39,314 nucleotides of DNA from Shiella aurantiaca (GTDB lineage Bacteria; Bacteroidota; Bacteroidia; Cytophagales; Cyclobacteriaceae): contig JAUHJS010000011.1 of assembly GCA_030412945.1 (NCBI GenBank), forward strand, positions 1-39,314. Direction: 5' to 3'. The position numbers and the translations under genes were made by a program. Shown in pieces: positions 31,564 to 39,314 of this stretch; the first letter of the stretch is position 1; every line of letters begins with the position of its first letter. Below the pieces are notes generated by a model that did not search any database, was not told the origin of the DNA, and saw only the letters and a list, made by a program, of their open reading frames with translations.

Positions 31564-31959
31564 ATGAATTCCATTCTATCCATATCGTTCAGCTTTCTGT
31601 TCCTGATGCAGGCAATGGGACCTACTTTGGATTTATGTTGTGAATTAGCAAAGCTTCCGGTGCTTTTTGAACACTACGAGGAATATGCAGAACATAATGG
31701 AACTTCATTCGCAGAGTTTATTGACTTTCATTATGGTGACGGGCAAAATGCAAAAGGCCACCATGATGACGAGCATGACAAAAACTTACCTTTTCACGGT
31801 CAGCACCAGTGCTGTCACGGATACACTTACATAGCCCAACTATGGGGGTATACAGAAATGACTCCCATTCATATTACAACAGAAATAAGAGCAACACGCT
31901 ATAGTTTTTCTCTTTGTTCTGAGTACTCAGAATCCCCTTTTCAGCCTCCCAAGGCCTGA
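31564..31959 (+). CDS. HYC_CC_PP-like exported protein (copy 3)
   Basis: 131 residues from the ATG at 31564 (MNSILSISFSFLFLMQAMG); the ORF from 31510 only adds leader. After the signal segment come DLCCELAK, a His/Asp-rich stretch (GHHDDEHDKN, HGQHQCCHGY), and a PPKA end. It is the most diverged of the three copies: Cys-Cys pairs and the PP end are kept, but the HYC motif is changed to LDLCC. A TATATTTG box at 31549-31556 lies only 7 bases before the ATG, so the mRNA may be nearly leaderless. It sits just before the second RND gene. Confidence 0.7.
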   Translation: MNSILSISFSFLFLMQAMGPTLDLCCELAKLPVLFEHYEEYAEHNGTSFAEFIDFHYGDGQNAKGHHDDEHDKNLPFHGQHQCCHGYTYIAQLWGYTEMTPIHITTEIRATRYSFSLCSEYSESPFQPPKA

Positions 31960-32107
31960 TTTACCGGGCAATTTTCAAAATCAACCTTTGAATCATTGCA
32001 TTTGTGCAATGCTGTAAGGTGCATTTTGCTATTTCCGTCCGGCATTCCACCGATGGGCATTTTTGCCCCAATCAATTCATTAAATCAGGATTCAAAATGC
32101 AAAATAA

Positions 32108-35100
32108 ATGCTGGATAAAATCATTCAATTTTCAGTCAAAAACAAACTGATCATTGGCCTGCTCACGCTGGGCCTGGTCATTTGGGGAGGCTACTCGCTT
32201 ACACAGCTTCCCATTGATGCCGTACCGGATATTACAAACAATCAAGTACAGGTTATCACCTCTTCCCCATCTCTGGCGGCAGAAGAAGTAGAACGTTTAA
32301 TCACATTCCCCATCGAAATCACCATGGCCACCATCCCAGAACTGGACGAGATCCGTTCATTCTCCCGTTTTGGGCTGTCTGTGGTGACCATCGTGTTCAA
32401 AGAAGATGTGGATGTGTATTGGGCTCGTCAGCAGGTAAACGAACGCCTGGCCGATGTGCAAGCCCAAATCCCACCGGGAGTGGGGCAGCCGGGTATGGCC
32501 CCCATTACTACCGGATTGGGGGAAATTTATCAATATGTGGTAGGTACCGAACCGGGCTATGAAGATCAATATGACGCCCGTGAGTTACGGACGATCCAGG
32601 ACTGGATTGTGCGAAGGCAGTTGCTCGGTACTCCAGGGGTGGCGGATGTAAGCAGCTTTGGAGGCTATCTCAAGCAATATGAAATTGCCATAGACCCGGA
32701 CAGGCTCAAGGCCATGAACGTTTCTATAGCCGATATTTTTCAGGCACTGGAAGAAAACAACGAGAATACCGGAGGGGCTTATATCGAGAAAAACCTCAGT
32801 GCCTATTTCATCCGAAGTGAAGGTCTGGTAAGCGACATGGATGACATCCGTAACATGCTCATCAAAAATAATCAGGATGGAATTCCTGTCCTCATAAAAG
32901 ATGTGGCAAAGGTACAGCTTGGGAATGCAGTACGGTATGGCGCCACTACTCGGGATGGTGAAGGCGAGGTGGTTAGCGCCATTGTAATGATGCTGAAAGG
33001 AGAAAACTCAGCTGATGTTATTGAGAATGTGAAGAACCGAATCGCTGAGATACGCAAAACATTACCGGAGGGAGTTACCATTGAGCCTTTTCTGGACCGT
33101 ACAAAATTGGTAAACACTGCCATCGGTACAGTGAGCAAAAACCTGGCTGAAGGAGCCTTGATCGTGATCTTCGTTTTGTTGCTGCTGCTGGGAAATCTCC
33201 GTGCAGGTTTGATTGTAGCATCGGTAATTCCCCTTGCGCTCATTTTTGCCTTTGGCATGATGAACCTCTTTGGTGTGTCGGGCAACCTGATGAGTTTGGG
33301 AGCTATTGATTTTGGGTTGATTGTGGACGGAGCGGTGATCATTGTGGAGGCTACCCTCCATCACCTGGGTTTACTGAAACTTGGAAGAAAACTTACCCAG
33401 CAGGAAATGGACCAGGAGGTTTATCAATCTGCAAGCAAAATAAGGAACTCAGCCGCATTCGGGGAGATCATTATTCTCATCGTGTACCTGCCCATCCTTG
33501 CTTTAGTAGGGATAGAAGGCAAAATGTTTGGCCCTATGGCACAGACTGTAAGCTTTGCTATACTGGGTGCTTTTATCCTTTCGCTTACCTATGTACCCAT
33601 GATGTCCGCTCTTGTACTAAGTAAAAAGACGGAATACAAACCCAATATTTCAGACAAGATCATGGCTTTCTTTCATAAACTGTACGACCCGACAATTCGT
33701 TGGGCGATGCAAAAACGGCCATTGATGTTAGCCATTGCACTTGGATTATTTGGCACCTCCCTTTGGGTTTTTTCCAATATGGGAGGGGAATTTATTCCAA
33801 CACTTGAGGAAGGCGACTTTGCGGTAGAAACCCGGGTGATTACAGGAAGTTCCTTACAAAATACGGTTGCAGCTACTACCCAGGCGGAAAAAATTCTACT
33901 CGAACAGTTCCCGGAAGTAAAGCAGGTAGTATCAAAAATTGGTGCAGGAGAAATCCCGACCGATCCCATGCCGGTAGAAGCTGCTGACATGATGGTGATT
34001 CTGAAAAACAAAGATGAATGGGTCACAGCCTCTAACAGGGAAGAACTGGCCAACAAGATGGCCGAAGCGCTGGAGGTTATTCCGGGAGTTACTTTTGGAT
34101 TTCAGCAACCCATCCAGATGCGTTTTAACGAACTCATGACAGGAGTTCGCCAGGATGTGGCGGTTAAGATATACGGAGAGGATCTCAATGAGCTTTCGGA
34201 GTATGCCGAACAGATAGGACGGCTGGCTTCTGGTGTGGAAGGAGCTGAGGATTTGTACATAGAAGAGGTAACTGGTGTTCCGCAAATTGTCATTAATTAC
34301 AAACGGGATCAACTGGCCAAGTACGGCCTGAGCATCCGGGATGTAAACCGTTCGGTACAGGCAGCCTTTGCTGGGGCTTCAGCCGGACTGGTATATGAAA
34401 ATGAAAAGCGTTTTGACCTGGTGGTCAGATTGGATAAGACCAACAGGGAGGATGTAGAGTCCGTTCGGAACCTTTACATCGCCCGCAAAGATGGGCACCA
34501 AACACCGCTCTACCAGGTGGCCGAAGTGGAAATCCAGGAAGGCCCTTACCAAATCCAGCGAGACGACACCCGCAGACGGATCATTGTAGCTTTCAATGTA
34601 CGTAACCGGGATGTAGAAAGCATAGTAACCGAGCTTCAGCAGAAAATTGATGAATCGGTGGTATTTGCTCCTGGCTACACCGTTTCTTACGGTGGCCAGT
34701 TTGAAAACCTCGTGGAAGCCCGTGAACGACTCTCCTTTGCTGTACCGTTGGCCCTTCTATTGATTTTTGTATTGCTCTATTTCACCTTCGGTTCCATTAA
34801 GCAGGGCATCCTCATTTTTACAGCCATCCCACTTTCTGCTATAGGTGGCATCTTCGCTTTATGGCTCAGGGATATGCCTTTCAGTATTTCGGCAGGCGTT
34901 GGTTTCATCGCTTTGTTTGGGGTAGCGGTGTTGAATGGGATAGTGCTCATCAGCGAGTTCAATCACCTGAAAAAAGAGGGCATCTCCGATATTTTCGAGC
35001 GGATTTACAAAGGGACAAGTGTACGTCTGCGCCCGGTAATCATGACGGCTGCCGTGGCTTCCCTGGGCTTTCTGCCGATGGCACTTTCCCAATCAGGTGG

Positions 35101-36484
35101 AGCAGAAGTACAGCGTCCACTGGCCACCGTGGTGATTGGCGGGTTGATCACTGCTACTTTCCTGACACTGGTTGTGTTGCCTATCCTTTACTATTATTTT
35201 GAAAGAGGGATTAAAGTAAAACCCGGAGCAGTAGCCCCATTGTTGGTTATTGGTTTACTGAGCATTCAGGTTTCCAAAGCCCAGGCCCAGGAATCACCTG
35301 CTTCCTTTCAGTCCCTGGATGAGGCGATACAAATAGCGATCCAAAACAATCCGACCTTGAAAGCAGCGGACCTGCAAACTCAGCAGGAAAGAGCACTAAA
35401 AGGTGCCAGTTGGAATTTGTCCAAAACCAATTTCAGCCTTACACATGGGCAGTACAACAGCATTTACGACAATGACAATCAGTTCAATATCTCTCAATCC
35501 ATCGAATTTCCTACGGTTTATGCCAATCAAAACAAGCTGGCCAATGCGAGGATGGAAGCAAGCGAATGGCGTAAAAACGCCACGCAAAATGAACTGGTGC
35601 AGCAGGTAAAAGCTACCTGGTATATCCTTTGGTTTGAAAAAAGCAAAAGACAGTTATTGCTGGAGCAGGACAGCATTTACCAGCGATTCGTACGGGCAGC
35701 AGGTCTTCGCTATCAAACGGGGGAAAGTAACTTGCTGGAAAAAGCAACAGCTGAGTCGCAGGTAGCTGAAATAAAAGCCATGTTGCAGCAAAACCAGTCC
35801 GATATTGAAATCTATCAGACCCAGCTTCAAACCTTGCTCAACCTGGAAAGCCCGATAGATATCACAGTGGGCAACCTGAAAGCAAGGGAAAGCAGAGTAT
35901 TACTCGATACGCAAGGCATTGCGAATAACCCAACACTTGCCTGGTTCCGCCAACAAATGGTAGTAGCCGAAAGAGAAAAATCGGTGGAGAAGTCACGACT
36001 ACTACCGGATCTCACAATAGGTTATTTCAACCAGTCTCTCAATGGTCCAAATCAGGATTTGGATGGCAATCCGGTCACTTTCACTTCCAGCGACCGCTTT
36101 ACCGGTTTTCAGGTAGGAATAGCCATCCCCATTTTTGGTGCCAAGTCGCAAGGATCGGTCATCAAGGCTGCCGAATTGAAAAAGCAGGAAAACGAAGCAA
36201 GGCTACAAGCGGTGACCAACGAACTGCAAGGCAGGCTAAGGTCTCTCATTCAGCAGTACCAAAAATTTCAGACCAGTATCGACTACTACGAGCAAAACGC
36301 CCTGCCTCAGGCAGAGCTAATTCTCAAACAAGCTCAGAAAGGATTTGAAAACGGGGAAATTGGCTATGTAGAATACATCCAGGGACTTAACCGGGCATTG
36401 ACAGTCCGGTTTAATTACCTGGACATTCTCAACCAATACAACCAGACCATTATCCAGATCGAGTTTATCTCAGGCGTTCAATAA
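32108..36484 (+). CDS. CzcA-type RND transporter fused to a TolC-like channel
   Basis: 1458 residues. Residues 1 to ~1035 are a full RND pump; GAIDFGLIVDGAVIIVEA gives Asp401, Asp407 and Glu414, the spacing of the CzcA proton-relay acids. After the last membrane helix (VLPILYYYFERG) comes a second hydrophobic helix resembling a signal peptide (APLLVIGLLSIQVSKAQAQE), then a TolC-type outer-membrane factor to 1458 (repeated helical segments such as EAIQIAIQNNPTLKAADLQTQQ). Fusions of this type occur in Bacteroidota. It would move divalent or monovalent metals across the envelope with the CzcB-like adaptor 14 bases downstream. Cleavage at AQA|QE would free the channel. Confidence 0.92.
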   Translation: MLDKIIQFSVKNKLIIGLLTLGLVIWGGYSLTQLPIDAVPDITNNQVQVITSSPSLAAEEVERLITFPIEITMATIPELDEIRSFSRFGLSVVTIVFKEDVDVYWARQQVNERLADVQAQIPPGVGQPGMAPITTGLGEIYQYVVGTEPGYEDQYDARELRTIQDWIVRRQLLGTPGVADVSSFGGYLKQYEIAIDPDRLKAMNVSIADIFQALEENNENTGGAYIEKNLSAYFIRSEGLVSDMDDIRNMLIKNNQDGIPVLIKDVAKVQLGNAVRYGATTRDGEGEVVSAIVMMLKGENSADVIENVKNRIAEIRKTLPEGVTIEPFLDRTKLVNTAIGTVSKNLAEGALIVIFVLLLLLGNLRAGLIVASVIPLALIFAFGMMNLFGVSGNLMSLGAIDFGLIVDGAVIIVEATLHHLGLLKLGRKLTQQEMDQEVYQSASKIRNSAAFGEIIILIVYLPILALVGIEGKMFGPMAQTVSFAILGAFILSLTYVPMMSALVLSKKTEYKPNISDKIMAFFHKLYDPTIRWAMQKRPLMLAIALGLFGTSLWVFSNMGGEFIPTLEEGDFAVETRVITGSSLQNTVAATTQAEKILLEQFPEVKQVVSKIGAGEIPTDPMPVEAADMMVILKNKDEWVTASNREELANKMAEALEVIPGVTFGFQQPIQMRFNELMTGVRQDVAVKIYGEDLNELSEYAEQIGRLASGVEGAEDLYIEEVTGVPQIVINYKRDQLAKYGLSIRDVNRSVQAAFAGASAGLVYENEKRFDLVVRLDKTNREDVESVRNLYIARKDGHQTPLYQVAEVEIQEGPYQIQRDDTRRRIIVAFNVRNRDVESIVTELQQKIDESVVFAPGYTVSYGGQFENLVEARERLSFAVPLALLLIFVLLYFTFGSIKQGILIFTAIPLSAIGGIFALWLRDMPFSISAGVGFIALFGVAVLNGIVLISEFNHLKKEGISDIFERIYKGTSVRLRPVIMTAAVASLGFLPMALSQSGGAEVQRPLATVVIGGLITATFLTLVVLPILYYYFERGIKVKPGAVAPLLVIGLLSIQVSKAQAQESPASFQSLDEAIQIAIQNNPTLKAADLQTQQERALKGASWNLSKTNFSLTHGQYNSIYDNDNQFNISQSIEFPTVYANQNKLANARMEASEWRKNATQNELVQQVKATWYILWFEKSKRQLLLEQDSIYQRFVRAAGLRYQTGESNLLEKATAESQVAEIKAMLQQNQSDIEIYQTQLQTLLNLESPIDITVGNLKARESRVLLDTQGIANNPTLAWFRQQMVVAEREKSVEKSRLLPDLTIGYFNQSLNGPNQDLDGNPVTFTSSDRFTGFQVGIAIPIFGAKSQGSVIKAAELKKQENEARLQAVTNELQGRLRSLIQQYQKFQTSIDYYEQNALPQAELILKQAQKGFENGEIGYVEYIQGLNRALTVRFNYLDILNQYNQTIIQIEFISGVQ

Positions 36485-36498
36485 AAAGAAATCAACAA

Positions 36499-37698
36499 AT
36501 GAAAAATACAATCAAATACATCAACAGAATCTCAATAGTTTTTATACTGGGATTGACTATTGCCTCCTGTGGTTCAAAAAATGAAGGAACAACAGAGGAG
36601 CATCACGAAGAAGGTGAGAATACGGTAGAACTCACTGAGGCACAATACGATCAGGCAGACATTCAGATTGGAAATGCCGAAAGAAAGGTTATCGGTTCTG
36701 AGCTACGGGTTAATGGAGTGATTGACGTGCCTCCTCAGAGCAATATTTCCATCAACATGCCCTATGGTGGCTTTGTGAAATATACCGAAATGCTGCCGGG
36801 CAGCAAAGTGAAAAAAGGTCAGCTTTTGGTAGTGATTGAAAATCCGGAGTTTATCCAGTTCCAACAGGATTATCTTGAGGGCTTGGCCAATCAGGAATTT
36901 CTGAAAGCAGAATATGACCGTCAGAAGGAGTTGTTTGATGAAAAGGTGGCCTCTGGCAAAACCTTTCAACAGGCTAAAAGTGACTACCTGGCCAATGAGG
37001 CACGAATTAAAAGCATGGAAGAACGTTTGAAAATTATCGGTTTCAATCCAGCAAAAATACGTCAAGGTACCGTTTCAGCGTCTGTCAATATTTATGCCCC
37101 GGTAAACGGTTCAGTTCGAGAGGTGTACACCAATGTAGGCAAGTACATCAACCCACAGGATGTGATCATGGACATCACCAATGCCGAAGACCTGCATGTG
37201 GAACTGACGGTATATGAAAACGACATCCCACGGGTAAAGGAAGGTCAGCGCATCCGTTTTGCCCTGGCAAATTCACCCGAAGAATGGCGGGAAGCCGAAG
37301 TGTTCCTTGTGGGCAGTGGAGTAAGGGAAGACCGTTCCGTAACCGTACACGGCCACCTAAAGCAGATGCATGAAGACCTGAAGCCGGGCATGTATGTGGC
37401 GGCTAAGATCGAAACCGACAGCAATGAAACCTTGACTGCACCGGAAGCCTCCATTGTGCGGTTTGGCGGCAAACAATACGTTTTTTCTTATGCGGGTAAG
37501 AAATCAGAGAACGGTGAAACCGTACACGATTTTCAAATGCTGGAAGTCATCAAGGGATATACCGAAGACGGCTATACGCAGATTTCTTTGGCCGATACAG
37601 CGGAGGACTTGAGCAACATTCAACTTGTCACCGAAGGTGCCTTCACCTTGTTGGCGAAAGCCAAAAATACAGAAGAAGAAGGAGGACACGGGCATTAA
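36499..37698 (+). CDS. RND periplasmic adaptor lipoprotein (CzcB-like)
   Basis: 399 residues. The signal region ends in a lipobox (IASC, Cys24), then a short His/Glu-rich linker (EEHHEEGEN). The adaptor body has a barrel-sandwich segment (YGGFVKYTEMLPGSKVKKGQLLVVIENPEF), a helical hairpin (EGLANQEFLKAEYDRQKELFDEKVASGKTFQQAKSDY), the second half of the barrel (IYAPVNGSVREVYTNVGKYI) and a membrane-proximal end. It ends EEEGGHGH, a small His tail. It is the adaptor for the CzcA-TolC fusion; no HMBD or DUF3347 is attached, unlike the first pump. Confidence 0.92.
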   Translation: MKNTIKYINRISIVFILGLTIASCGSKNEGTTEEHHEEGENTVELTEAQYDQADIQIGNAERKVIGSELRVNGVIDVPPQSNISINMPYGGFVKYTEMLPGSKVKKGQLLVVIENPEFIQFQQDYLEGLANQEFLKAEYDRQKELFDEKVASGKTFQQAKSDYLANEARIKSMEERLKIIGFNPAKIRQGTVSASVNIYAPVNGSVREVYTNVGKYINPQDVIMDITNAEDLHVELTVYENDIPRVKEGQRIRFALANSPEEWREAEVFLVGSGVREDRSVTVHGHLKQMHEDLKPGMYVAAKIETDSNETLTAPEASIVRFGGKQYVFSYAGKKSENGETVHDFQMLEVIKGYTEDGYTQISLADTAEDLSNIQLVTEGAFTLLAKAKNTEEEGGHGH

Positions 37699-37712
37699 AA
37701 TAAAGGACACCT

Positions 37713-38129
37713 ATGATCAAAGAACTCGAAAATAAACTCAAAGAAAAGGACATCCGACCAACAGCCATGCGGCTGTTGGTGCTGGAAGCCCTGACCAGTC
37801 AGGAGGCAGCCATCAGCCTTTCTGACCTGGAAAAAGCATTTGAAAAGTCGGACAGGGTGACACTATTCCGCACCCTGAAGACCTTTCAGGAAAATGGACT
37901 GGTGCACAGCATAGATGATGGTACCGGAGCGCCCAAATACGCCTTATGCGAAGAAGGCTGTGAATGCAATATCGAACGGGATTTGCACGTACATTTCCAT
38001 TGCAGGGTGTGTAGCGAAACCTTCTGTTTGCCCAAGTACAAAATCCCGGAAATTGACCTGCCAGATAAGTTCAAAGGCGAAGAAGCCAACTTGGTGGTAA
38101 AGGGAGTTTGCGGGAAGTGTGCAGGATGA
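37713..38129 (+). CDS. Fur-family transcriptional regulator
   Basis: 138 residues. A winged-helix N-terminal domain (IRPTAMRLLVLEAL, then DRVTLFRTLKTFQENGLVHSI) precedes a dimer/metal domain with HVHFHCRVCSETFCL and GVCGKCAG, the two CxxC pairs of the structural zinc site and a His-rich regulatory site. The family includes Fur, Zur, Mur and PerR; the HVHFHC pattern suits a Zur- or Fur-like sensor. It follows czcB by 14 bases and is likely autoregulated within the pump transcript. The ion it senses is not certain. Confidence 0.9.
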   Translation: MIKELENKLKEKDIRPTAMRLLVLEALTSQEAAISLSDLEKAFEKSDRVTLFRTLKTFQENGLVHSIDDGTGAPKYALCEEGCECNIERDLHVHFHCRVCSETFCLPKYKIPEIDLPDKFKGEEANLVVKGVCGKCAG

Positions 38130-38242
38130 AAATTGCAATTACTGTGCATTGTGTTTACACGTATTTTCAGGTAGGTACTTAACAAGATGAGATTCAATAC
38201 TCATAATCATGTATGCCCCACGAACTTCTTAAAGCAATCACT

Positions 38243-38548
38243 ATGGACGAAAACAAAATCACTTGCAAGCTCACTACTCTGGAGCTGAGGTTAAGAAAAG
38301 CTACTGTGATAGCTTCCTTAAAAGAGATGGTATTAGAAAAACAGGAACTTGTCAACGGGTTCAGGTACAGGTTTGATGGCTCGGATCAAACGCTGGACCT
38401 AATCAGCGACTTCATCAAAACCGAACGGCTTTGCTGTGACTTTTTCACCTTCAGTCTTACGGTTGCCGGGCCAAGATCTCCTATCTGGCTTGAACTATCA
38501 GGGCCCGGTGGAGCAAAAGCATTTATCGAAAACGAGATAGAATTCTAG
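38243..38548 (+). CDS. Small CCxFF-motif protein of unknown function
   Basis: 101 residues from the ATG at 38243 (MDENKITCKLTTLELRLRK); an ATG at 38213 would add 10. Cytosolic in appearance. The motif TERLCCDFFTFSLTV and the end LSGPGGAKAFIENEI recur in small proteins I associate loosely with metal loci. The Cys pair may bind a soft metal. It is preceded by an 83- to 113-base gap with no clear terminator and followed 18 bases later by a membrane protein gene. Confidence 0.65.
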   Translation: MDENKITCKLTTLELRLRKATVIASLKEMVLEKQELVNGFRYRFDGSDQTLDLISDFIKTERLCCDFFTFSLTVAGPRSPIWLELSGPGGAKAFIENEIEF

Positions 38549-38566
38549 ATTTAACCCAAGCCGAAC

Positions 38567-39184
38567 ATGACCACCTTACTCACCGGTACCATCATGCTCA
38601 GTCTCCTGCACGGTCTGATCCCCAGCCATTGGTTGCTTGTGCTGGCACTGAAAGAACGGTTTGGCTGGCAAGGTAGCAAGACGGTTCGCATTGCGGCTAT
38701 GGCAGCTCTGGCTCATTCGCTGAGTACCTTTCTGTTGGGCGTGTTTCTGGGCTTATTCAGCCTTTCACTGGCAGAAACGCTTAACAGTTACACCCGTTGG
38801 GTCATTCCTGCTTTGCTCATTGCCATAGGGTTCTATTTCATCATCCAACACCACAGACACCATCATTTTCACTTCAATGAAAAGCAAAAGCTGGACCAGG
38901 CCGGAGCAACACAAGTAGTGACCTTGCTGGTATTTATGATGTTTCTTTCCCCCTGCCTGGAAATTGAAGCCTACTTTCTGATGGCAGGGACTCATGGATG
39001 GCCGATGATCCTGACCGTGGGCTTGCTCTACACCATCGTTTCCGTGTTAGGGATCACCTTTTGGGTGTACCTCGCCCAGAAAGGCCTGCACCGTTTCAAC
39101 TGGCACAGGCTGGAGCATAATACCGGGCTGGTTTCGGGGTGCATCCTCATTGTCACGGGCATCATTTCCTTTTTCACACATTAA
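38567..39184 (+). CDS. Polytopic membrane protein, possible NicO/UreH-like transporter
   Basis: 205 residues with about six hydrophobic segments. An N-terminal LLHGLIPSHWLLVLALKERFGW resembles the HxxxPSHW element near the first helix of nickel/cobalt- or UreH-type membrane transporters. A His-rich cytosolic loop follows (HHRHHHFHFNEKQ). The third region contains SPCLEIEAYF. The His loop suits a divalent metal such as Ni, Co or Zn. Annotation is by pattern only. Confidence 0.65.
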   Translation: MTTLLTGTIMLSLLHGLIPSHWLLVLALKERFGWQGSKTVRIAAMAALAHSLSTFLLGVFLGLFSLSLAETLNSYTRWVIPALLIAIGFYFIIQHHRHHHFHFNEKQKLDQAGATQVVTLLVFMMFLSPCLEIEAYFLMAGTHGWPMILTVGLLYTIVSVLGITFWVYLAQKGLHRFNWHRLEHNTGLVSGCILIVTGIISFFTH

Positions 39185-39314
39185 AACAGACAAGCGTATG
39201 ACTAATACTAACAATGTAGGCTCCCCCTTTTTAGTACGTATCTAAAGTAGACTTTTTTATATTCATTTTCAATCTATCATCAAAACATCAGGGACAGAGT
39301 GGAGCGTAGCGGAA
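39185..39314 (+). other. Window end, no gene seen
   Basis: The last 130 bases hold no credible ORF. There is a T-run at 39252-39257 but no clear stem before it. The stretch is AT-rich and is likely the start of an intergenic region. Confidence 0.5.

Noticed and set aside
1-39314. CRISPR arrays, rRNA genes and insertion sequences
   Set aside because: No regularly spaced repeats, rRNA motifs or transposase genes were seen in the window.

Overview
The window looks like chromosomal accessory DNA (or a large replicon) of a member of the Bacteroidota, probably Cytophagales-like. Three things point there: Bacteroidota-type promoter boxes (TAnnTTTG with a TTTG/CTTG about 20 nt upstream), weak Shine-Dalgarno sequences, and families typical of the phylum (BfmA/BtgA mobilization protein, DUF5712-like relaxase, HYC_CC_PP proteins, GDCCVxC proteins, DUF3347, CzcA-TolC fusions, Bacteroidota tyrosine integrase). 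No species call is possible from the sequence alone.

Layout. (1) 1-2.9 kb: the 3' part of an RHS/YD-repeat gene, open at the left edge, with a variable C-terminal tip and a small lipoprotein gene overlapping its end (toxin/immunity-like arrangement), then a tandem repeat and an intrinsic terminator. (2) 3.0-11.05 kb: an AT-rich, mostly minus-strand block with the gene content of a mobilizable plasmid or integrative mobilizable element. It has an AbiL/RloAB-like pair (RloB TOPRIM-like protein plus AAA15 ATPase), a GIY-YIG-like protein, a relaxase and its accessory protein, a striking three-helix DNA structure that is a candidate oriT, a ParA/small-partner pair with repeated half-sites upstream, and a decayed DNA-binding gene that may be a replication gene (frameshift at a G10 tract plus two in-frame TAG codons). 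A candidate small RNA, AT-rich repeats and finally the 3' end of a tRNA (tRNA-Pro-like) with a terminator follow; this is an attachment-site scar. (3) 11.3-12.6 kb: a tyrosine integrase directly beside that scar. (4) 12.6-39.2 kb: 27 same-strand genes forming a metal-handling island.

The island opens with an ArsR/SmtB repressor under a promoter bracketed by two operators, followed by a CsoR-like protein, a Cys-rich exported peptide, MerTP and a GDCCVxC protein. Next come a frameshifted porin gene and a CusA-CusC-CusB copper/silver-type tripartite pump whose CusB carries N-terminal HMBD and C-terminal DUF3347 domains. A run of small exported or membrane metal-related proteins follows (43-aa membrane peptide, free DUF3347, beta-flower-like, TRASH-like, NTF2-like, DUF2231, GDCCVxC-methyltransferase fusion, PepSY, DUF2911). 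Then a CPH-type (CopB) P-type ATPase, a second pump made of a CzcA-TolC fusion and a CzcB adaptor, a Fur-family regulator, and two small genes including a polytopic membrane protein. Three HYC_CC_PP proteins sit before the porin and before each of the two RND pumps.

Taken together, the island should bind metal in the periplasm (His-, Met- and Cys-rich small proteins), pump it out of the cytoplasm (CopB-type ATPase; MerTP is an importer in known systems) and export it across the outer membrane (two RND systems). No mercuric reductase is visible. The least described parts are the small Cys/His/Met-rich partners, the GDCCVxC-methyltransferase fusion, the Met/Ser-rich insert in CusC, and the three-helix element upstream of the mobilization genes.
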